Shown: positions 36,374 through 47,282 of the stretch, piece after piece | Numbering within the stretch: position 1 is the first letter of the stretch | How the letters are laid out: each line of letters begins with the position of its first letter | Source of the DNA: Xenorhabdus yunnanensis | GTDB lineage: Bacteria > Pseudomonadota > Gammaproteobacteria > Enterobacterales > Enterobacteriaceae | NCBI RefSeq assembly: GCF_028598805.1 | Contig: NZ_JAQRFI010000017.1 | Span: 1-64,000, forward strand | Length of the DNA stretch: 64,000 nucleotides | Direction of reading: 5' to 3' | Made by a program: the position numbers and the translations under genes | The notes under the pieces: generated by a model | Databases searched by the model: none | The model's input: the letters and a program-made list of their open reading frames with translations, nothing else | What the model was told of the DNA's origin: nothing

Positions 36374-37918
36374 TTATAGTGGACTGATCAAACCGAGTTT
36401 GACGAGATATTCAGTGGCAGGTACCAACCAAAATTCAACACACAATAGACCTACTAGTGTCATCACAATGGTATAAGGCAGTGCCATCATGACCATGCGC
36501 CCATAAGAGAGACGAATCAGCGGAGACAAGGCGGAAGTCAACAGGAATAGAAAAGCCGCCTGCCCATTTGGGGTTGCCACGGATGGTAAATTAGTTCCCG
36601 TGTTGATGGCAACAGCTAAGTACTCATACTGTTGTTGTGAAATAAAACCGTTTTTCAGGGCCGTCAGGGCTTCATTAATGTAAACCGTGCCGACAAAGAC
36701 GTTATCAGAAACCGCAGAGAGTAACCCATTGAACAAATAGAATAAGGAAAGCTGCGAAGCAGGTGACGATTGCAAGACAAATTGAATAAATGGCGTAAAC
36801 AATTGTTGGTCAACAATCACGGCAACTACAGAGAAAAACACGGTTAACAAAGCAGTAAATGGCAAGGCTTCTTCAAACGCTTTACCTAATGCGTGTTCTT
36901 CGGTAATACCACAGAATGCGGTCGCTAAAATAATGACTGACAGACCAATTAAACCCACCTCAGCTAAATGAAAAGCCAGTGCCACTATCAGCCAAATGCC
37001 GATCAATGCCTGAACGGCAAGCTGAACTTTTTCTTGGCGGGTACGTTTTTCACTGGCTTTTTGATCATAATCTTCTAAGACAGAGCGAACTTGCTCAGGC
37101 AATTCAGCACCGTAACCAAACAATTTAAAATGTTCGACCAGCAAACAGACCAGTAAGCCACAAATAAACACAGGAATGGTGACGGGTGACATACGGATGA
37201 AGAAGGTAACAAAATTCCAGCCAACATGTTTGGCAATAATCAGGTTTTGTGGTTCACCAACCATCGTCATTACGCCGCCCAGTGCCGTACCAACCCCTGC
37301 ATGCATCATCAGGCTACGCAGAAACGCCCGGAATTGCCCCAATGTCTGTTTTTTATCTTCACTATCAATAACATTATCATTATTCAGTTCAGAGCTGCTA
37401 TTGCGGGAAAGGAATTGGTGATAGATAGAGTAAAACCCGACTGACACACTGATGACGACTGCAATTACAGTCAGGGCATCAAGAAAAGCGGATAAGAAAG
37501 CACTGGCCAGAGAGAATGCCAGTGCCAGCATTTTTTTTGAGCGGATATTTAACAGCAGCTTCGTAAAAACAAACAGCAGTAATTGTTTCACGAAGTAAAT
37601 GCCCGCAACCATGAAAATCAGCAATAAAATGACTTCCAGATTATTGGAAATTTCATGGCCTATCTGTTTTGGAGAAGTCATTCCGATGATGACGGCTTCA
37701 ATGGCGAGTAACCCACCGGGTTGCAGAGGATAGCATTTTAATGCCATTGCTAATGTGAATATAAATTCAACAACAAGCATCCAGCCAGCAAAAAAGGGAC
37801 TGACAAAGAAATAAATCAGTGGATTGATGATAAGAAAAACAATGATAGCTAATTTGTACCAATCCGGCGAATTGCCGAGAAAGTTTTTCACCACTGCACG
37901 TTGAATACTGATTTCCAT
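36374..37918 (-). CDS. nhaB: Na+/H+ antiporter NhaB
   Basis: This 514-aa polytopic inner-membrane protein (E. coli 513) expels sodium in exchange for protons. The N-terminus [23 protein letters not shown] matches E. coli NhaB, so the ATG at 37918 is preferred to an in-frame start at 37954 that would add 12 unrelated residues. Many hydrophobic helices are visible, with a charged cytoplasmic loop near residue 190 ([12 protein letters not shown]). It is divergent from fadR, as in E. coli; the 254-base gap between them must hold both promoters. Confidence 0.97.
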   Translation of the reverse strand: MEISIQRAVVKNFLGNSPDWYKLAIIVFLIINPLIYFFVSPFFAGWMLVVEFIFTLAMALKCYPLQPGGLLAIEAVIIGMTSPKQIGHEISNNLEVILLLIFMVAGIYFVKQLLLFVFTKLLLNIRSKKMLALAFSLASAFLSAFLDALTVIAVVISVSVGFYSIYHQFLSRNSSSELNNDNVIDSEDKKQTLGQFRAFLRSLMMHAGVGTALGGVMTMVGEPQNLIIAKHVGWNFVTFFIRMSPVTIPVFICGLLVCLLVEHFKLFGYGAELPEQVRSVLEDYDQKASEKRTRQEKVQLAVQALIGIWLIVALAFHLAEVGLIGLSVIILATAFCGITEEHALGKAFEEALPFTALLTVFFSVVAVIVDQQLFTPFIQFVLQSSPASQLSLFYLFNGLLSAVSDNVFVGTVYINEALTALKNGFISQQQYEYLAVAINTGTNLPSVATPNGQAAFLFLLTSALSPLIRLSYGRMVMMALPYTIVMTLVGLLCVEFWLVPATEYLVKLGLISPL

Positions 37919-38172
37919 TATTATTAACATTCCTCTTTGTGGACACGTGGGCAAATCTAAACAGCCATATAGAAATATATTGGTATAGTACGCTCAAAAC
38001 GATAGCAATTTAAGGGCATTAGCACATAATTAATCCGCGAATGATTGCATTTTTTATGAGCCCTTTCACTCTTTCACGGTTTATTTAGCAGGTAGCTATG
38101 TCGAACAAACACATTCTGGTATGATCGACGGCTATTATTAGCCAAGAAAACTGCTTTGGAATAATTAAAATT

Positions 38173-38895
38173 ATGGTAATTAAGGCTCAAAGCCCTGCTA
38201 ATTTTGCGGAAGAGTATCTTATTGAAAGTATATGGAATAACCGCTTTCCACCAGGTTCCATACTGCCAGCAGAACGTGAATTATCTGAATTGATTGGTGT
38301 CACCCGTACGACTTTGCGTGAAGTGTTGCAGCGACTTGCCCGTGATGGTTGGTTGACTATTCAGCATGGAAAGCCAACTAAGGTTAATAACTTCTGGGAA
38401 ACATCCGGTCTTAATATTCTGGAAACGTTGGCGCGTCTTGATCATGATCGCGTTCCTCAGTTGATTGATAACTTATTGGCAGTGCGGACTAATATCGCAG
38501 CCATCTTTATCCGTACCGCATTCAGGCTCAATCCTGAAAAATCACTGGAAATTCTGGCGGAAAAAGAAAATGTGGAAGATACTGCGGAGTCTTTCAGTGC
38601 TGTGGACTATGATATTTTCCGTGGCTTGGCTTTTGCTTCAGGAAACCCAATTTATGGCTTGATTATTAATGGGCTGAAAGGGCTGTATACCCGCGTGGGT
38701 CGTTATTATTTCTCCAGTCCTGAAGCGCGTAAACTCGCATTGAATTTCTACCAGCAATTACGTTTACTTTGTCAGGATAAATCCTATGACAAAATCATGG
38801 ATTGTGTACGTAATTATGGTAAAGAAAGTGGCATTATATGGCATGGTATGCAGAGCATTATGCTTAATGAATTAGCTGAAGGATCAATGCATTAA
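38173..38895 (+). CDS. fadR: Fatty acid metabolism regulator FadR
   Basis: This 240-aa GntR-family regulator (E. coli 239) has an N-terminal winged helix ([25 protein letters not shown]) and a C-terminal acyl-CoA-binding domain. It represses beta-oxidation genes and activates fabA/fabB, and is released by long-chain acyl-CoA. The divergent position next to nhaB is conserved. Confidence 0.97.
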   Translation: MVIKAQSPANFAEEYLIESIWNNRFPPGSILPAERELSELIGVTRTTLREVLQRLARDGWLTIQHGKPTKVNNFWETSGLNILETLARLDHDRVPQLIDNLLAVRTNIAAIFIRTAFRLNPEKSLEILAEKENVEDTAESFSAVDYDIFRGLAFASGNPIYGLIINGLKGLYTRVGRYYFSSPEARKLALNFYQQLRLLCQDKSYDKIMDCVRNYGKESGIIWHGMQSIMLNELAEGSMH

Positions 38896-38920
38896 CAGAA
38901 GTATGTCTTGGTTGGTTAAA

Positions 38921-39060
38921 CTCTTCGTTTTTTGATTGCCTCGCTCTTGATTGCGTTTATTTACCCCAGTTGTATGGTTATATAATGGTTCGATCATATA
39001 ACGTCATAATAATATGATGCGAAATTATCTATACTGCTGGGGCATTTCTCTAATCACTGC
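38921..39060. repeat. Degenerate ERIC-like element with an internal insertion
   Basis: The left part (CTCTTCGTTTTTTGATTGCC through ATTTACCCCAG) follows the ERIC copy at 44926 with scattered changes. The right part (CTATACTGCTGGGGCATTTC) parallels CTATGCTCCCGGGGATTCGC. About 55 bases of AT-rich, partly palindromic sequence separate the halves. The far right end is too eroded to place exactly. Confidence 0.4.
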
Positions 39061-39079
39061 TTAATATATGCGTACTATT

Positions 39080-39206
39080 TATACCCTTCGTCTTTCAAGT
39101 TACCTCTTTGTTGGTTGCACTCACTCATCCCGGTCACATAGTGATCTATGCTCCCGAGGATTCGCTCCCTTGCCGCCGCGACGCAACTTGAAATCCATTG
39201 GGTATA
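39080..39206. repeat. ERIC element, copy 3
   Basis: A 127-bp copy from TATACCC to GGTATA, directly after the degenerate copy. It lies in the long fadR-dadA gap. Confidence 0.92.
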
Positions 39207-39615
39207 TAGAAGGTACTTAAGAGGTATTTTAAGTAGTGCGTATTTCAATTTTTTAAATTATTATTCTATTTAATTAATATAAAATCAGAGTTAAATCCTG
39301 TGAATTTCACTTTGTTTGGTTTAACTGTGATTTTCATTTTGTGAATGAAATGTTTCTTTTTTGCCATAAAAATCACTTTGACAGGTAGAAAATAAAGGGG
39401 GTGGGTAGCATTTTAATCTGCTTTATTAATTTGATTTAACTGTATTTAAGTCAAAATTATTCGTTTTTTAAATAAATGGATTAGTTGCATTTTGTAATGA
39501 AAATGTGATTTAAATCCTAAAAATCAATTAATCATGCTCCAGTCTATTATTCTATGTTGGTTTTTTATGTTTAGCATATTATGCTTGAAGATATTGCTTG
39601 CCAGTAGGGGGTGGA
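39207..39615 (+). other. AT-rich upstream region of the dad operon
   Basis: This region has no gene that I can support. It contains several TGTGA-type half sites and imperfect palindromes such as GTGAATTTCAC, plus a ribosome site (AGGGGGTGGA) just before the dadA ATG. In E. coli the dad promoter is controlled by Lrp and CRP; similar sites may be here, but I cannot fix one. Confidence 0.35.
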
Positions 39616-40917
39616 ATGAAGGTTCTTATTTTAGGCAGTGGTGTTATTGGCGTAACCAGCGCATGGTATCTTGCACAGACAGGCCATGAAGTTATCGTCA
39701 TTGATCGCCAGAATAGTGCTGCGGAAGAAGCAAGTGCCGGTAATGCCGGTCAAATTTCACCAGGGTACGCGACCCCTTGGGGAGCACCAGGGATCCCACT
39801 AAAAGCAATCAAGTGGATGTTTCAACGTCATGCGCCTTTGGCTATTCGCCCTGATGGTTCACTGTTTCAATTGCGCTGGATGTGGCAAATGCTGCGCAAT
39901 TGCGATGCAAGCCATTACGCAATGAATAAAAGCAGAATGGTACGTCTGGCAGAATATAGTCGGGATTGTATTAAGCAATTAAGGAAAGATACGGGGATCC
40001 AATATGAAGGGCGTCAGGAGGGAACTTTGCAATTGTTTAGAACTGCCAAGCAATTTGATAATGCAGCCAATGATATTGAAGTCTTAGAGCAGGAAGGAGT
40101 CCCTTATCGCCTATTAACTTCCGAGCAACTCGCTACAGTAGAGCCGGCACTGGCCCATACTTCTCATAAACTAACAGGTGGTTTGCAATTACCGAATGAT
40201 GAAACTGGTGATTGTCAGGTTTTTACCAAAGCATTGGCTAAAATGGCAGAAGATTCTGGTGTTAAGTTTATATTCAACAAGCAAGTTAAACAAATTTTGG
40301 TAGACGGGAATAAAGTCATGGGTATTCAATGCGATGATGGCATCATGACGGCGGATCACTATGTGGTGGCGATGGGATCTTATTCTACTGAGATATTGAA
40401 AGATTTGGTGAAAATTCCGGTTTATCCGCTGAAAGGTTATTCACTGACGATGCCGATTATGGATGAATCAAAAGCACCTACCTCAACCGTACTGGATGAA
40501 ACTTACAAGATTGCCATTACGCGTTTTGACAATCGTATTCGTGTTGGTGGCATGGCGGAAGTGGTCGGGTTTAATTTGAATGTCCCACAAAATCGTTGTG
40601 AAACGTTAAAAATGGTTGTACAGGATCTATACCGCAACGGTGGCAATATCGCGGAGGCCTCATTCTGGACAGGCTTGCGTCCTATGACTCCGGATGGTAC
40701 TCCTATTGTGGGGCCAACCAAATATGCGAATCTCTATTTAAATACCGGACATGGAACATTAGGTTGGACAATGGCCTGTGGTTCAGGGAAGTTACTGGCT
40801 GATTTAATTTCTGGCAAAGAGCCTGATATTGCAGCAGATGATCTCTCTGTATTCAGATATATCAATGGATTCAGTATAAAAGTGTTTCCAATGAAGCCTC
40901 ATTTACATACTGCATAA
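39616..40917 (+). CDS. dadA: D-amino acid dehydrogenase, small subunit
   Basis: This 433-aa flavoprotein has an N-terminal FAD-binding motif ([18 protein letters not shown]). It oxidises D-alanine and other D-amino acids to keto acids at the inner face of the membrane, passing electrons to the respiratory chain. E. coli DadA is 432 aa and shares [17 protein letters not shown] and [15 protein letters not shown]. The ATG at 39616 with AGGGGGTGG upstream is the start; a TTG at 39598 would add six residues. It is followed 19 bases later by dadX: together they break down L-alanine via D-alanine. Confidence 0.97.
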   Translation: MKVLILGSGVIGVTSAWYLAQTGHEVIVIDRQNSAAEEASAGNAGQISPGYATPWGAPGIPLKAIKWMFQRHAPLAIRPDGSLFQLRWMWQMLRNCDASHYAMNKSRMVRLAEYSRDCIKQLRKDTGIQYEGRQEGTLQLFRTAKQFDNAANDIEVLEQEGVPYRLLTSEQLATVEPALAHTSHKLTGGLQLPNDETGDCQVFTKALAKMAEDSGVKFIFNKQVKQILVDGNKVMGIQCDDGIMTADHYVVAMGSYSTEILKDLVKIPVYPLKGYSLTMPIMDESKAPTSTVLDETYKIAITRFDNRIRVGGMAEVVGFNLNVPQNRCETLKMVVQDLYRNGGNIAEASFWTGLRPMTPDGTPIVGPTKYANLYLNTGHGTLGWTMACGSGKLLADLISGKEPDIAADDLSVFRYINGFSIKVFPMKPHLHTA

Positions 40918-40936
40918 ACTATAATAAGGGGTCGTC

Positions 40937-42004
40937 ATGCCACGTCCTATTTTGGCAACGATCCATCTCAATGCATTCCGTCATAATCTGTCGATTATTC
41001 GCCAAAGAGCGAATAACAGTAAAGTCTGGTCGGTAGTCAAAGCGAATGCGTATGGGCATGGATTGGACAGAATATGGCAATCACTCATGCAGACAGATGG
41101 ATTTGCACTGCTTGACATGAATGAAGCTATTTATTTAAGGGAGCAGGGATGGCAAGGGCCAATCTTGCTATTGGAAGGTTTTTTTAAACCAGCGGATTTA
41201 CAGATTATCAATAAGTACCATCTGACGACCGCAGTACACAGCCATTGGCAGTTAGATGAAATAGAAAAAGCTAAATTGGACAATCCCATTGATATCTATT
41301 TGAAACTTAATAGTGGCATGAATCGGTTGGGATTTATCTCAGAAGAGTATCCACAGATAGTTTCAATGGCGAAAGGGATTAAAAATATAAATTCCGTAAC
41401 TTTGATGAGTCATTTTGCCAACTCGGATAATGAAGTTGGTATTGATGGACAGTTTGCGGTTATAGAACGTTTGCAAATGAACTCACTTCCTCAATGTTTG
41501 GCGAATTCTGGCGCTGTTTTGTGGCATCCGAAAACACATAGGGATTGGATACGGCCGGGTATTATTCTTTATGGCGCATCTCCGAGTGGGAAATGGCGTG
41601 ATATTGCCGATATTGGGCTGAAATCAGCCATGACATTGCAGAGTGAAATTATTGCGGTGCATGAACTTCCCAAGAGAGAAAAAATTGGCTATGGCAGTCG
41701 TTACACGACCCAGATGCCCATTCGCGTAGGCACAGTCGCCTGTGGCTACGCGGATGGATATCCGAGGCATGCTCCAACGGGAACCCCTGTCATGGTTGAT
41801 GGTGTCCGAACCCAATTATTGGGCGCTATTTCAATGGATATGATGACGGTTGATTTAACTCAATGCCCTCTGGCCAATATAGGTAGTACTGTTGAGTTAT
41901 GGGGAGAAAATCTACCAGTAGATGTAGTTGCAGAATCGGCGGGAACTATTGGTTATGAGCTTTTGTGTGCTTTAGCGAAGCGCGTTCCTGTTACGGTGGG
42001 TTAA
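40937..42004 (+). CDS. dadX: Catabolic alanine racemase
   Basis: This 355-aa PLP enzyme interconverts L- and D-alanine. The PLP lysine is Lys35 in VVKANAYGHG, and YGSRYTTQMPIRVGTVACGYADG carries the second-strand residues. It sits directly after dadA, as in E. coli, which marks it as the catabolic isozyme rather than the biosynthetic Alr. Confidence 0.95.
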   Translation: MPRPILATIHLNAFRHNLSIIRQRANNSKVWSVVKANAYGHGLDRIWQSLMQTDGFALLDMNEAIYLREQGWQGPILLLEGFFKPADLQIINKYHLTTAVHSHWQLDEIEKAKLDNPIDIYLKLNSGMNRLGFISEEYPQIVSMAKGIKNINSVTLMSHFANSDNEVGIDGQFAVIERLQMNSLPQCLANSGAVLWHPKTHRDWIRPGIILYGASPSGKWRDIADIGLKSAMTLQSEIIAVHELPKREKIGYGSRYTTQMPIRVGTVACGYADGYPRHAPTGTPVMVDGVRTQLLGAISMDMMTVDLTQCPLANIGSTVELWGENLPVDVVAESAGTIGYELLCALAKRVPVTVG

Positions 42005-42028
42005 TCCTTTCTATATTCAGACATTTTC

Positions 42029-42072
42029 AGGCATTTCTATCCTTGGTTTTGGAATAAATGCCTGTTTTATAT
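42029..42072 (+). terminator. Possible terminator of the dad operon
   Basis: An 8-bp stem AGGCATTT / AAATGCCT with a 19-base loop is followed by GTTTTAT. The large loop makes this a moderate call. Confidence 0.4.
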
Positions 42073-42096
42073 ACCATCTCTTTTGAATTTTCTTTG

Positions 42097-43020
42097 CTAT
42101 TTTTCCCCGCCGCTATTTTTCTCATGACTTCCACTTAATTGACTATTGACTGAAAGTTTACGACAGCGGATAACAACAGAAAGCCTGTCAGGATTGCCAT
42201 TTTTAGGTCTTAATGGGTTATTGATACGTGCAGTTTCAATACAAGCCATATTCTTATAACCATCTTTGCTCATGTCTTTCATGCTACTGGAAAGAGCAGC
42301 ACCAGGGTTCCAACATACGATATCGCTATGGTGATAGTGGTGTATTTCAATCGTTCGTTTCCAGACAGGATCTCTGAGCAGGCTAAAATTATCTGGCTCT
42401 GTATAAATGCGATCGGTTCTTCCGCGGAAGACTAAGTCTCCTTTGATGTATTGCTCTCTATCGGTAAGGGTATCAATAAAATGAGAACCAAGCCCACTGA
42501 CCTGAATTTGATTGATGTCACTGACATTGAAATAAGAATGAAGGGCACCAGTGGCTTGATATTCACCGTGGGATTCGAATTCTATTTCGCAGGTTTCCCC
42601 TAATTTAAAGCGGGCAATCAGCGTGAACTCATGTGGCCATAACTTATGGGTATATGCGTTGTCCTGTAATGTAAACGTCAAAATAACGCCATTTTCATGC
42701 TCATTATGGGCTTTGAGTTCCCAAGGCAATGTTCGTGCAAATCCATGGCTGGGAGCCGCAGACGAACCAAACCAAGGCCAACAGATGGGAATACCACCAC
42801 GAATGGCAGTGCCTGCACTAAAAATGGCTTTATCGCTTAGCCATAATATAGGTTTTTCATTACTGGGCTGCCATGTAATCAGGTGTGCACCTTGAATACT
42901 GATTGCCCCGCGGACTTTGGGATGAGAAACAACAACTAACGGAAAACCATCAATGTTTCGCTGGCTGATATAAGGGGAGATTTGTTCTACAATCGGTAAT
43001 GAAAAAATTTTATCAAGCAT
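42097..43020 (-). CDS. yeaD: Putative glucose-6-phosphate 1-epimerase (hexose-6-P mutarotase)
   Basis: This 307-aa protein of the aldose-1-epimerase fold matches E. coli YeaD (294 aa) from its first residues (IFSLPIVEQISPYISQR). It should interconvert the anomers of hexose 6-phosphates. Conserved patches include GAHLITW, RGGIPICWPWFG and HSYFNVSDI. The C-terminus is about a dozen residues longer than E. coli, ending SHEKNSGGEK. It lies behind gapA on the same strand, as in E. coli, but a terminator lies between. Confidence 0.93.
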   Translation of the reverse strand: MLDKIFSLPIVEQISPYISQRNIDGFPLVVVSHPKVRGAISIQGAHLITWQPSNEKPILWLSDKAIFSAGTAIRGGIPICWPWFGSSAAPSHGFARTLPWELKAHNEHENGVILTFTLQDNAYTHKLWPHEFTLIARFKLGETCEIEFESHGEYQATGALHSYFNVSDINQIQVSGLGSHFIDTLTDREQYIKGDLVFRGRTDRIYTEPDNFSLLRDPVWKRTIEIHHYHHSDIVCWNPGAALSSSMKDMSKDGYKNMACIETARINNPLRPKNGNPDRLSVVIRCRKLSVNSQLSGSHEKNSGGEK

Positions 43021-43100
43021 CTGTCATGACCTTATGTAAACTTAAATTGGTGGTTGAACCAAAGGAGAATGATAGCTCAATATTTTAGATACATAAATAT

Positions 43101-43128
43101 AAAAGCCACCTATAAACAGGTGGCTTTT
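43101..43128 (-). terminator. Terminator of gapA
   Basis: A perfect stem AAAAGCCACCT / AGGTGGCTTTT with a short loop lies 22 bases beyond the gapA stop. Confidence 0.88.
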
Positions 43129-43149
43129 GAACGTGGATAGAAAACTCGA

Positions 43150-44487
<1,338 letters not shown>

Positions 44488-44901
44488 ATGACTAAAAGTC
44501 AAAACATTTTCTTTTCCATAGAGCAGCTTAGTGAAATACAGCGCCATGTTACGCAAGAAGCAGGCACTGAGCCGTCATTTTCAGGAAAACTACTGCACAA
44601 CAAAAAAAGTGGCATTTATCATTGTCTGTGTTGCCGCCAGCCATTATTCGTTTCTGATACGAAATTTGATTCGGGATGTGGATGGCCGAGTTTTTACCAA
44701 CCAATTAGTGAAGGTTCTATCACATATGTTGATGATTATTCTTATAATATGCACCGGATAGAAGTGCGTTGTAGCCACTGTCAGGCACATTTGGGGCATG
44801 TTTTTCCCGACGGTCCCAAGCCGACAGGAGAACGTTTCTGTATTAATTCAGCAGCACTGCGTTTTGTTGATAAAGAAACAGGCGAAGAAACAGCAGGTTA
44901 A
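44488..44901 (+). CDS. msrB: Peptide-methionine (R)-S-oxide reductase
   Basis: This 137-aa protein, the same length as E. coli MsrB, repairs methionine-R-sulfoxide in proteins. Two zinc-binding CxxC pairs (CLCC and CSHC) and the catalytic Cys in [11 protein letters not shown] are present. The ATG at 44488 follows AAGGTGG; a GTG at 44479 is part of that ribosome site and is not used. Confidence 0.97.
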   Translation: MTKSQNIFFSIEQLSEIQRHVTQEAGTEPSFSGKLLHNKKSGIYHCLCCRQPLFVSDTKFDSGCGWPSFYQPISEGSITYVDDYSYNMHRIEVRCSHCQAHLGHVFPDGPKPTGERFCINSAALRFVDKETGEETAG

Positions 44902-44925
44902 TGTTATGACTGAATACTCTGAACC

Positions 44926-45052
44926 TATACTCTTCGTTTTTCAAGTTGCCTCTTTGTTGGCTGCATTCACCACCCCGGTCACATAGTGATCTATGCTCCC
45001 GGGGATTCGCTCTCTGGCCGCCGCGACGCACCTTTGAAATTCATTGGGTATA
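44926..45052. repeat. ERIC element, copy 4
   Basis: A 127-bp copy from TATACTC to GGGTATA, starting 25 bases after the msrB stop. It has a few changes, including small compensating insertions and deletions (TTCACCACCCC, CACCTTTGAAAT). Confidence 0.9.
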
Positions 45053-45126
45053 AATGAAATATTGAATTAATAAGCTGAAAAAAAACGATTCAGCTTGGTT
45101 TTTGATAAAGTACAAAGGAAATATCA

Positions 45127-45408
45127 ATGAAGTTGGATGATTTACTCTCCGCCATGACGCCTGAAATTTATCAGCGGCTAGCTCAGGCTGTTGAACTCGG
45201 GAAGTGGCAGGATGGTGTACCACTCACACCGGAACAGAAAGAATACAGCTTACAGGTGGTAATGCTTTGGCAAGCAAAACATAATCATGATCCTGAACAT
45301 ATGACGATTGGTACAAATGGTCAAATTGCCATAAAAAGCAAACAAGAGTTAAAGGCTATATTTCAGTCCGAAATGGTTGCAAAATTGAAACCCCAATCGG
45401 AAGATTGA
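45127..45408 (+). CDS. yeaC: YeaC family protein of unknown function
   Basis: This 93-aa protein matches the E. coli YeaC family (about 90 aa): MTPEIYQRLAQAVELGKW, LTPEQKE and LWQAKHNHDPEHMTIGTNGQ. It is a DUF1315 protein whose function is not known. It lies behind msrB, as in E. coli, with an ERIC element inserted between. AAAGGAAA precedes the ATG. Confidence 0.93.
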   Translation: MKLDDLLSAMTPEIYQRLAQAVELGKWQDGVPLTPEQKEYSLQVVMLWQAKHNHDPEHMTIGTNGQIAIKSKQELKAIFQSEMVAKLKPQSED

Positions 45409-45426
45409 AATAGGATGAATTGACAA

Positions 45427-45462
45427 CCTCGTCCTTGCAGAAATAGGACGAGGTTATATTTT
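45427..45462 (+). terminator. Terminator of yeaC
   Basis: A perfect 8-bp GC-rich stem CCTCGTCC / GGACGAGG is followed by TTATATTTT. It lies between convergent yeaC and pncA and may serve both. Confidence 0.75.
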
Positions 45463-45492
45463 GGCTTTGATTGCGTTATAAATTTGATCGTG

Positions 45493-46131
45493 TCACGAAA
45501 TGGCTATGATTTCGCTTTGTGGAATTAATTTAGCACCTTTCGCTGCCATTTCCTCAAATGCTTGCTGACTGTCATTTGCCTGAATATTGACACCACGGCA
45601 ACCATCAGTAATGACATAGGTTTCATAGCCTAGTGCTAAAGCATCAAGCACAGTAAATTTTACACAGTAATCAGTGGCGATACCCAGCACAAACAGACGT
45701 TGAATGTTCTGTTTGGTTAGCCAATCGTGCAGACGGGTTTCGCTTTTATGGTCATTATCAAAAAACGCGCTGTAGCTATCTATTTGGGAGTTTTCACCTT
45801 TTCGGAAAACTTCTTGAATAGCGGATTGGTTTAATGAAGGATGGAACTCTGCACCAAATTGTCCTTGTACACAATGGTTCGGCCACCATACTTGGGGAAT
45901 GCCATTGAGTTCTCCTAATTCCCCTACCTTTTGTCCGGCGTTTTCTGCAAAGCTCATGTGGTTCGCCGGATGCCAATCCTGACTTGCGATGACAGTGATG
46001 TTGTTTTTCTGGCATAGTGCAATTACGTTATTTGCTACCTCAATCACCGTATCACTATCTTTGACAGCCAGTGCACCTCCAGTGCAAAAGTCATTTTGCA
46101 GATCGACAAGTAATAATGCTGTTTTCATCAT
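45493..46131 (-). CDS. pncA: Nicotinamidase
   Basis: This 212-aa hydrolase converts nicotinamide to nicotinate for NAD salvage. The catalytic Asp lies in LLLVDLQNDFCTGGAL, the metal-binding pattern in SQDWHPANHMSF, and the nucleophilic Cys in GIATDYCVKFT. E. coli PncA is about 213 aa. It follows ansA by 21 bases on the same strand, the conserved ansA-pncA operon. Confidence 0.96.
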   Translation of the reverse strand: MMKTALLLVDLQNDFCTGGALAVKDSDTVIEVANNVIALCQKNNITVIASQDWHPANHMSFAENAGQKVGELGELNGIPQVWWPNHCVQGQFGAEFHPSLNQSAIQEVFRKGENSQIDSYSAFFDNDHKSETRLHDWLTKQNIQRLFVLGIATDYCVKFTVLDALALGYETYVITDGCRGVNIQANDSQQAFEEMAAKGAKLIPQSEIIAIS

Positions 46132-46152
46132 ATTTCTCGATTTACCTATTTA

Positions 46153-47172
46153 TTATTCATCGGTATAACTCAATTCTCCACGCAGATTTTGTTGCATCAG
46201 GTGGCGGATATCTTCAGGTGTATAAGGCTGACTCAATAAATAGTGCAATTTCGTTAAAGTTGCCTCGAAAGTCATGTCATAGCCACTGATAACCCCTGAT
46301 GCTGCCAGAGAATGACCAGTAGCATAGCCTCCCATATTGACTCGACCAGAAATACATTGTGTTAAATTGATCACAATTATGCCTCGCTCGGTTGCTTCCT
46401 GTAACGTTTTCAGTAAGTCAGCACGTTGAGGGGCATTACCGACACCGTATGATCGTAAAATCAAAGCCTTGACTGGTTGCATCAGTATATTTTCTACCAC
46501 CTGACTGGATAATCCGGGATAGATAGTCACAACACCAATCGGTTGTGATGTAATCGGATTCACAACAAACTTGCCGTGACTGACAGGTATGGGATTTGTT
46601 TTGAAGGTACGGATATTTATACCAGCTTCCATTAGTGGTGAGCAGTTTGGTGATGAGAAGGCATCAAAGCCATCAGCATGGGCTTTAATCGTTCTATTTC
46701 CACGAAATAATTTATTGTTGAAGAACAGACTGACTTCGTTAATAGGATAATTTGCTGCGAGATACAGTGCATTAAGGAGATTGGTTTGCCCATCGGAACG
46801 CAATGCTTCCAGAGGGATTTGTGACCCTGTCACAATAATTGGCTTATTGAGGTTTTCAAACATGAAAGAAAGTGCTGATGCCGTGAAAGCCATGGTATCC
46901 GTACCGTGTAGAATCACGAAGCCATCATAGTCATGATAATTCTGATAGATATCATTTGCGATAATGCTCCAGTCATCAGGGCTCATGTCAGAAGAATCGA
47001 TCAGGGGATGATGTTCACGGATAGTGAATGTTGGCATTTCAGGGCGGTGAAATTCGGGCATTTTTGAGAGTTGCTGTTGTAAATGACCGGAAACGGGAAT
47101 ATATCCATTGGGAGAATGTTGCATCCCAATAGTACCACCAGTGTAAACAACATAGATAGACTTCTTCTGCAT
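46153..47172 (-). CDS. ansA: L-asparaginase I, cytoplasmic
   Basis: This 339-aa enzyme hydrolyses L-asparagine to aspartate and ammonia. Both catalytic Thr patches are visible: YTGGTIGM near the N-terminus and HGTDTMAFTASAL. No signal peptide is present, which separates it from the periplasmic AnsB. It forms an operon with pncA. Confidence 0.96.
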   Translation of the reverse strand: MQKKSIYVVYTGGTIGMQHSPNGYIPVSGHLQQQLSKMPEFHRPEMPTFTIREHHPLIDSSDMSPDDWSIIANDIYQNYHDYDGFVILHGTDTMAFTASALSFMFENLNKPIIVTGSQIPLEALRSDGQTNLLNALYLAANYPINEVSLFFNNKLFRGNRTIKAHADGFDAFSSPNCSPLMEAGINIRTFKTNPIPVSHGKFVVNPITSQPIGVVTIYPGLSSQVVENILMQPVKALILRSYGVGNAPQRADLLKTLQEATERGIIVINLTQCISGRVNMGGYATGHSLAASGVISGYDMTFEATLTKLHYLLSQPYTPEDIRHLMQQNLRGELSYTDE

Positions 47173-47223
47173 GGTAACGTCTCAATAAAAATAATTAGCT
47201 GGATTATAGGGAGTATCAGAAAT

Positions 47224-47253
47224 AAAAAAAGCCTGATGGTGAAATCAGGCTTT
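47224..47253 (-). terminator. Terminator of sppA
   Basis: The stem AAAGCCTGAT / ATCAGGCTTT is followed on the minus strand by a T-run, 30 bases beyond the sppA stop. Confidence 0.85.
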
Positions 47254-47282
47254 AAATTTATTAAAAATTCTGTCAGAAGTTG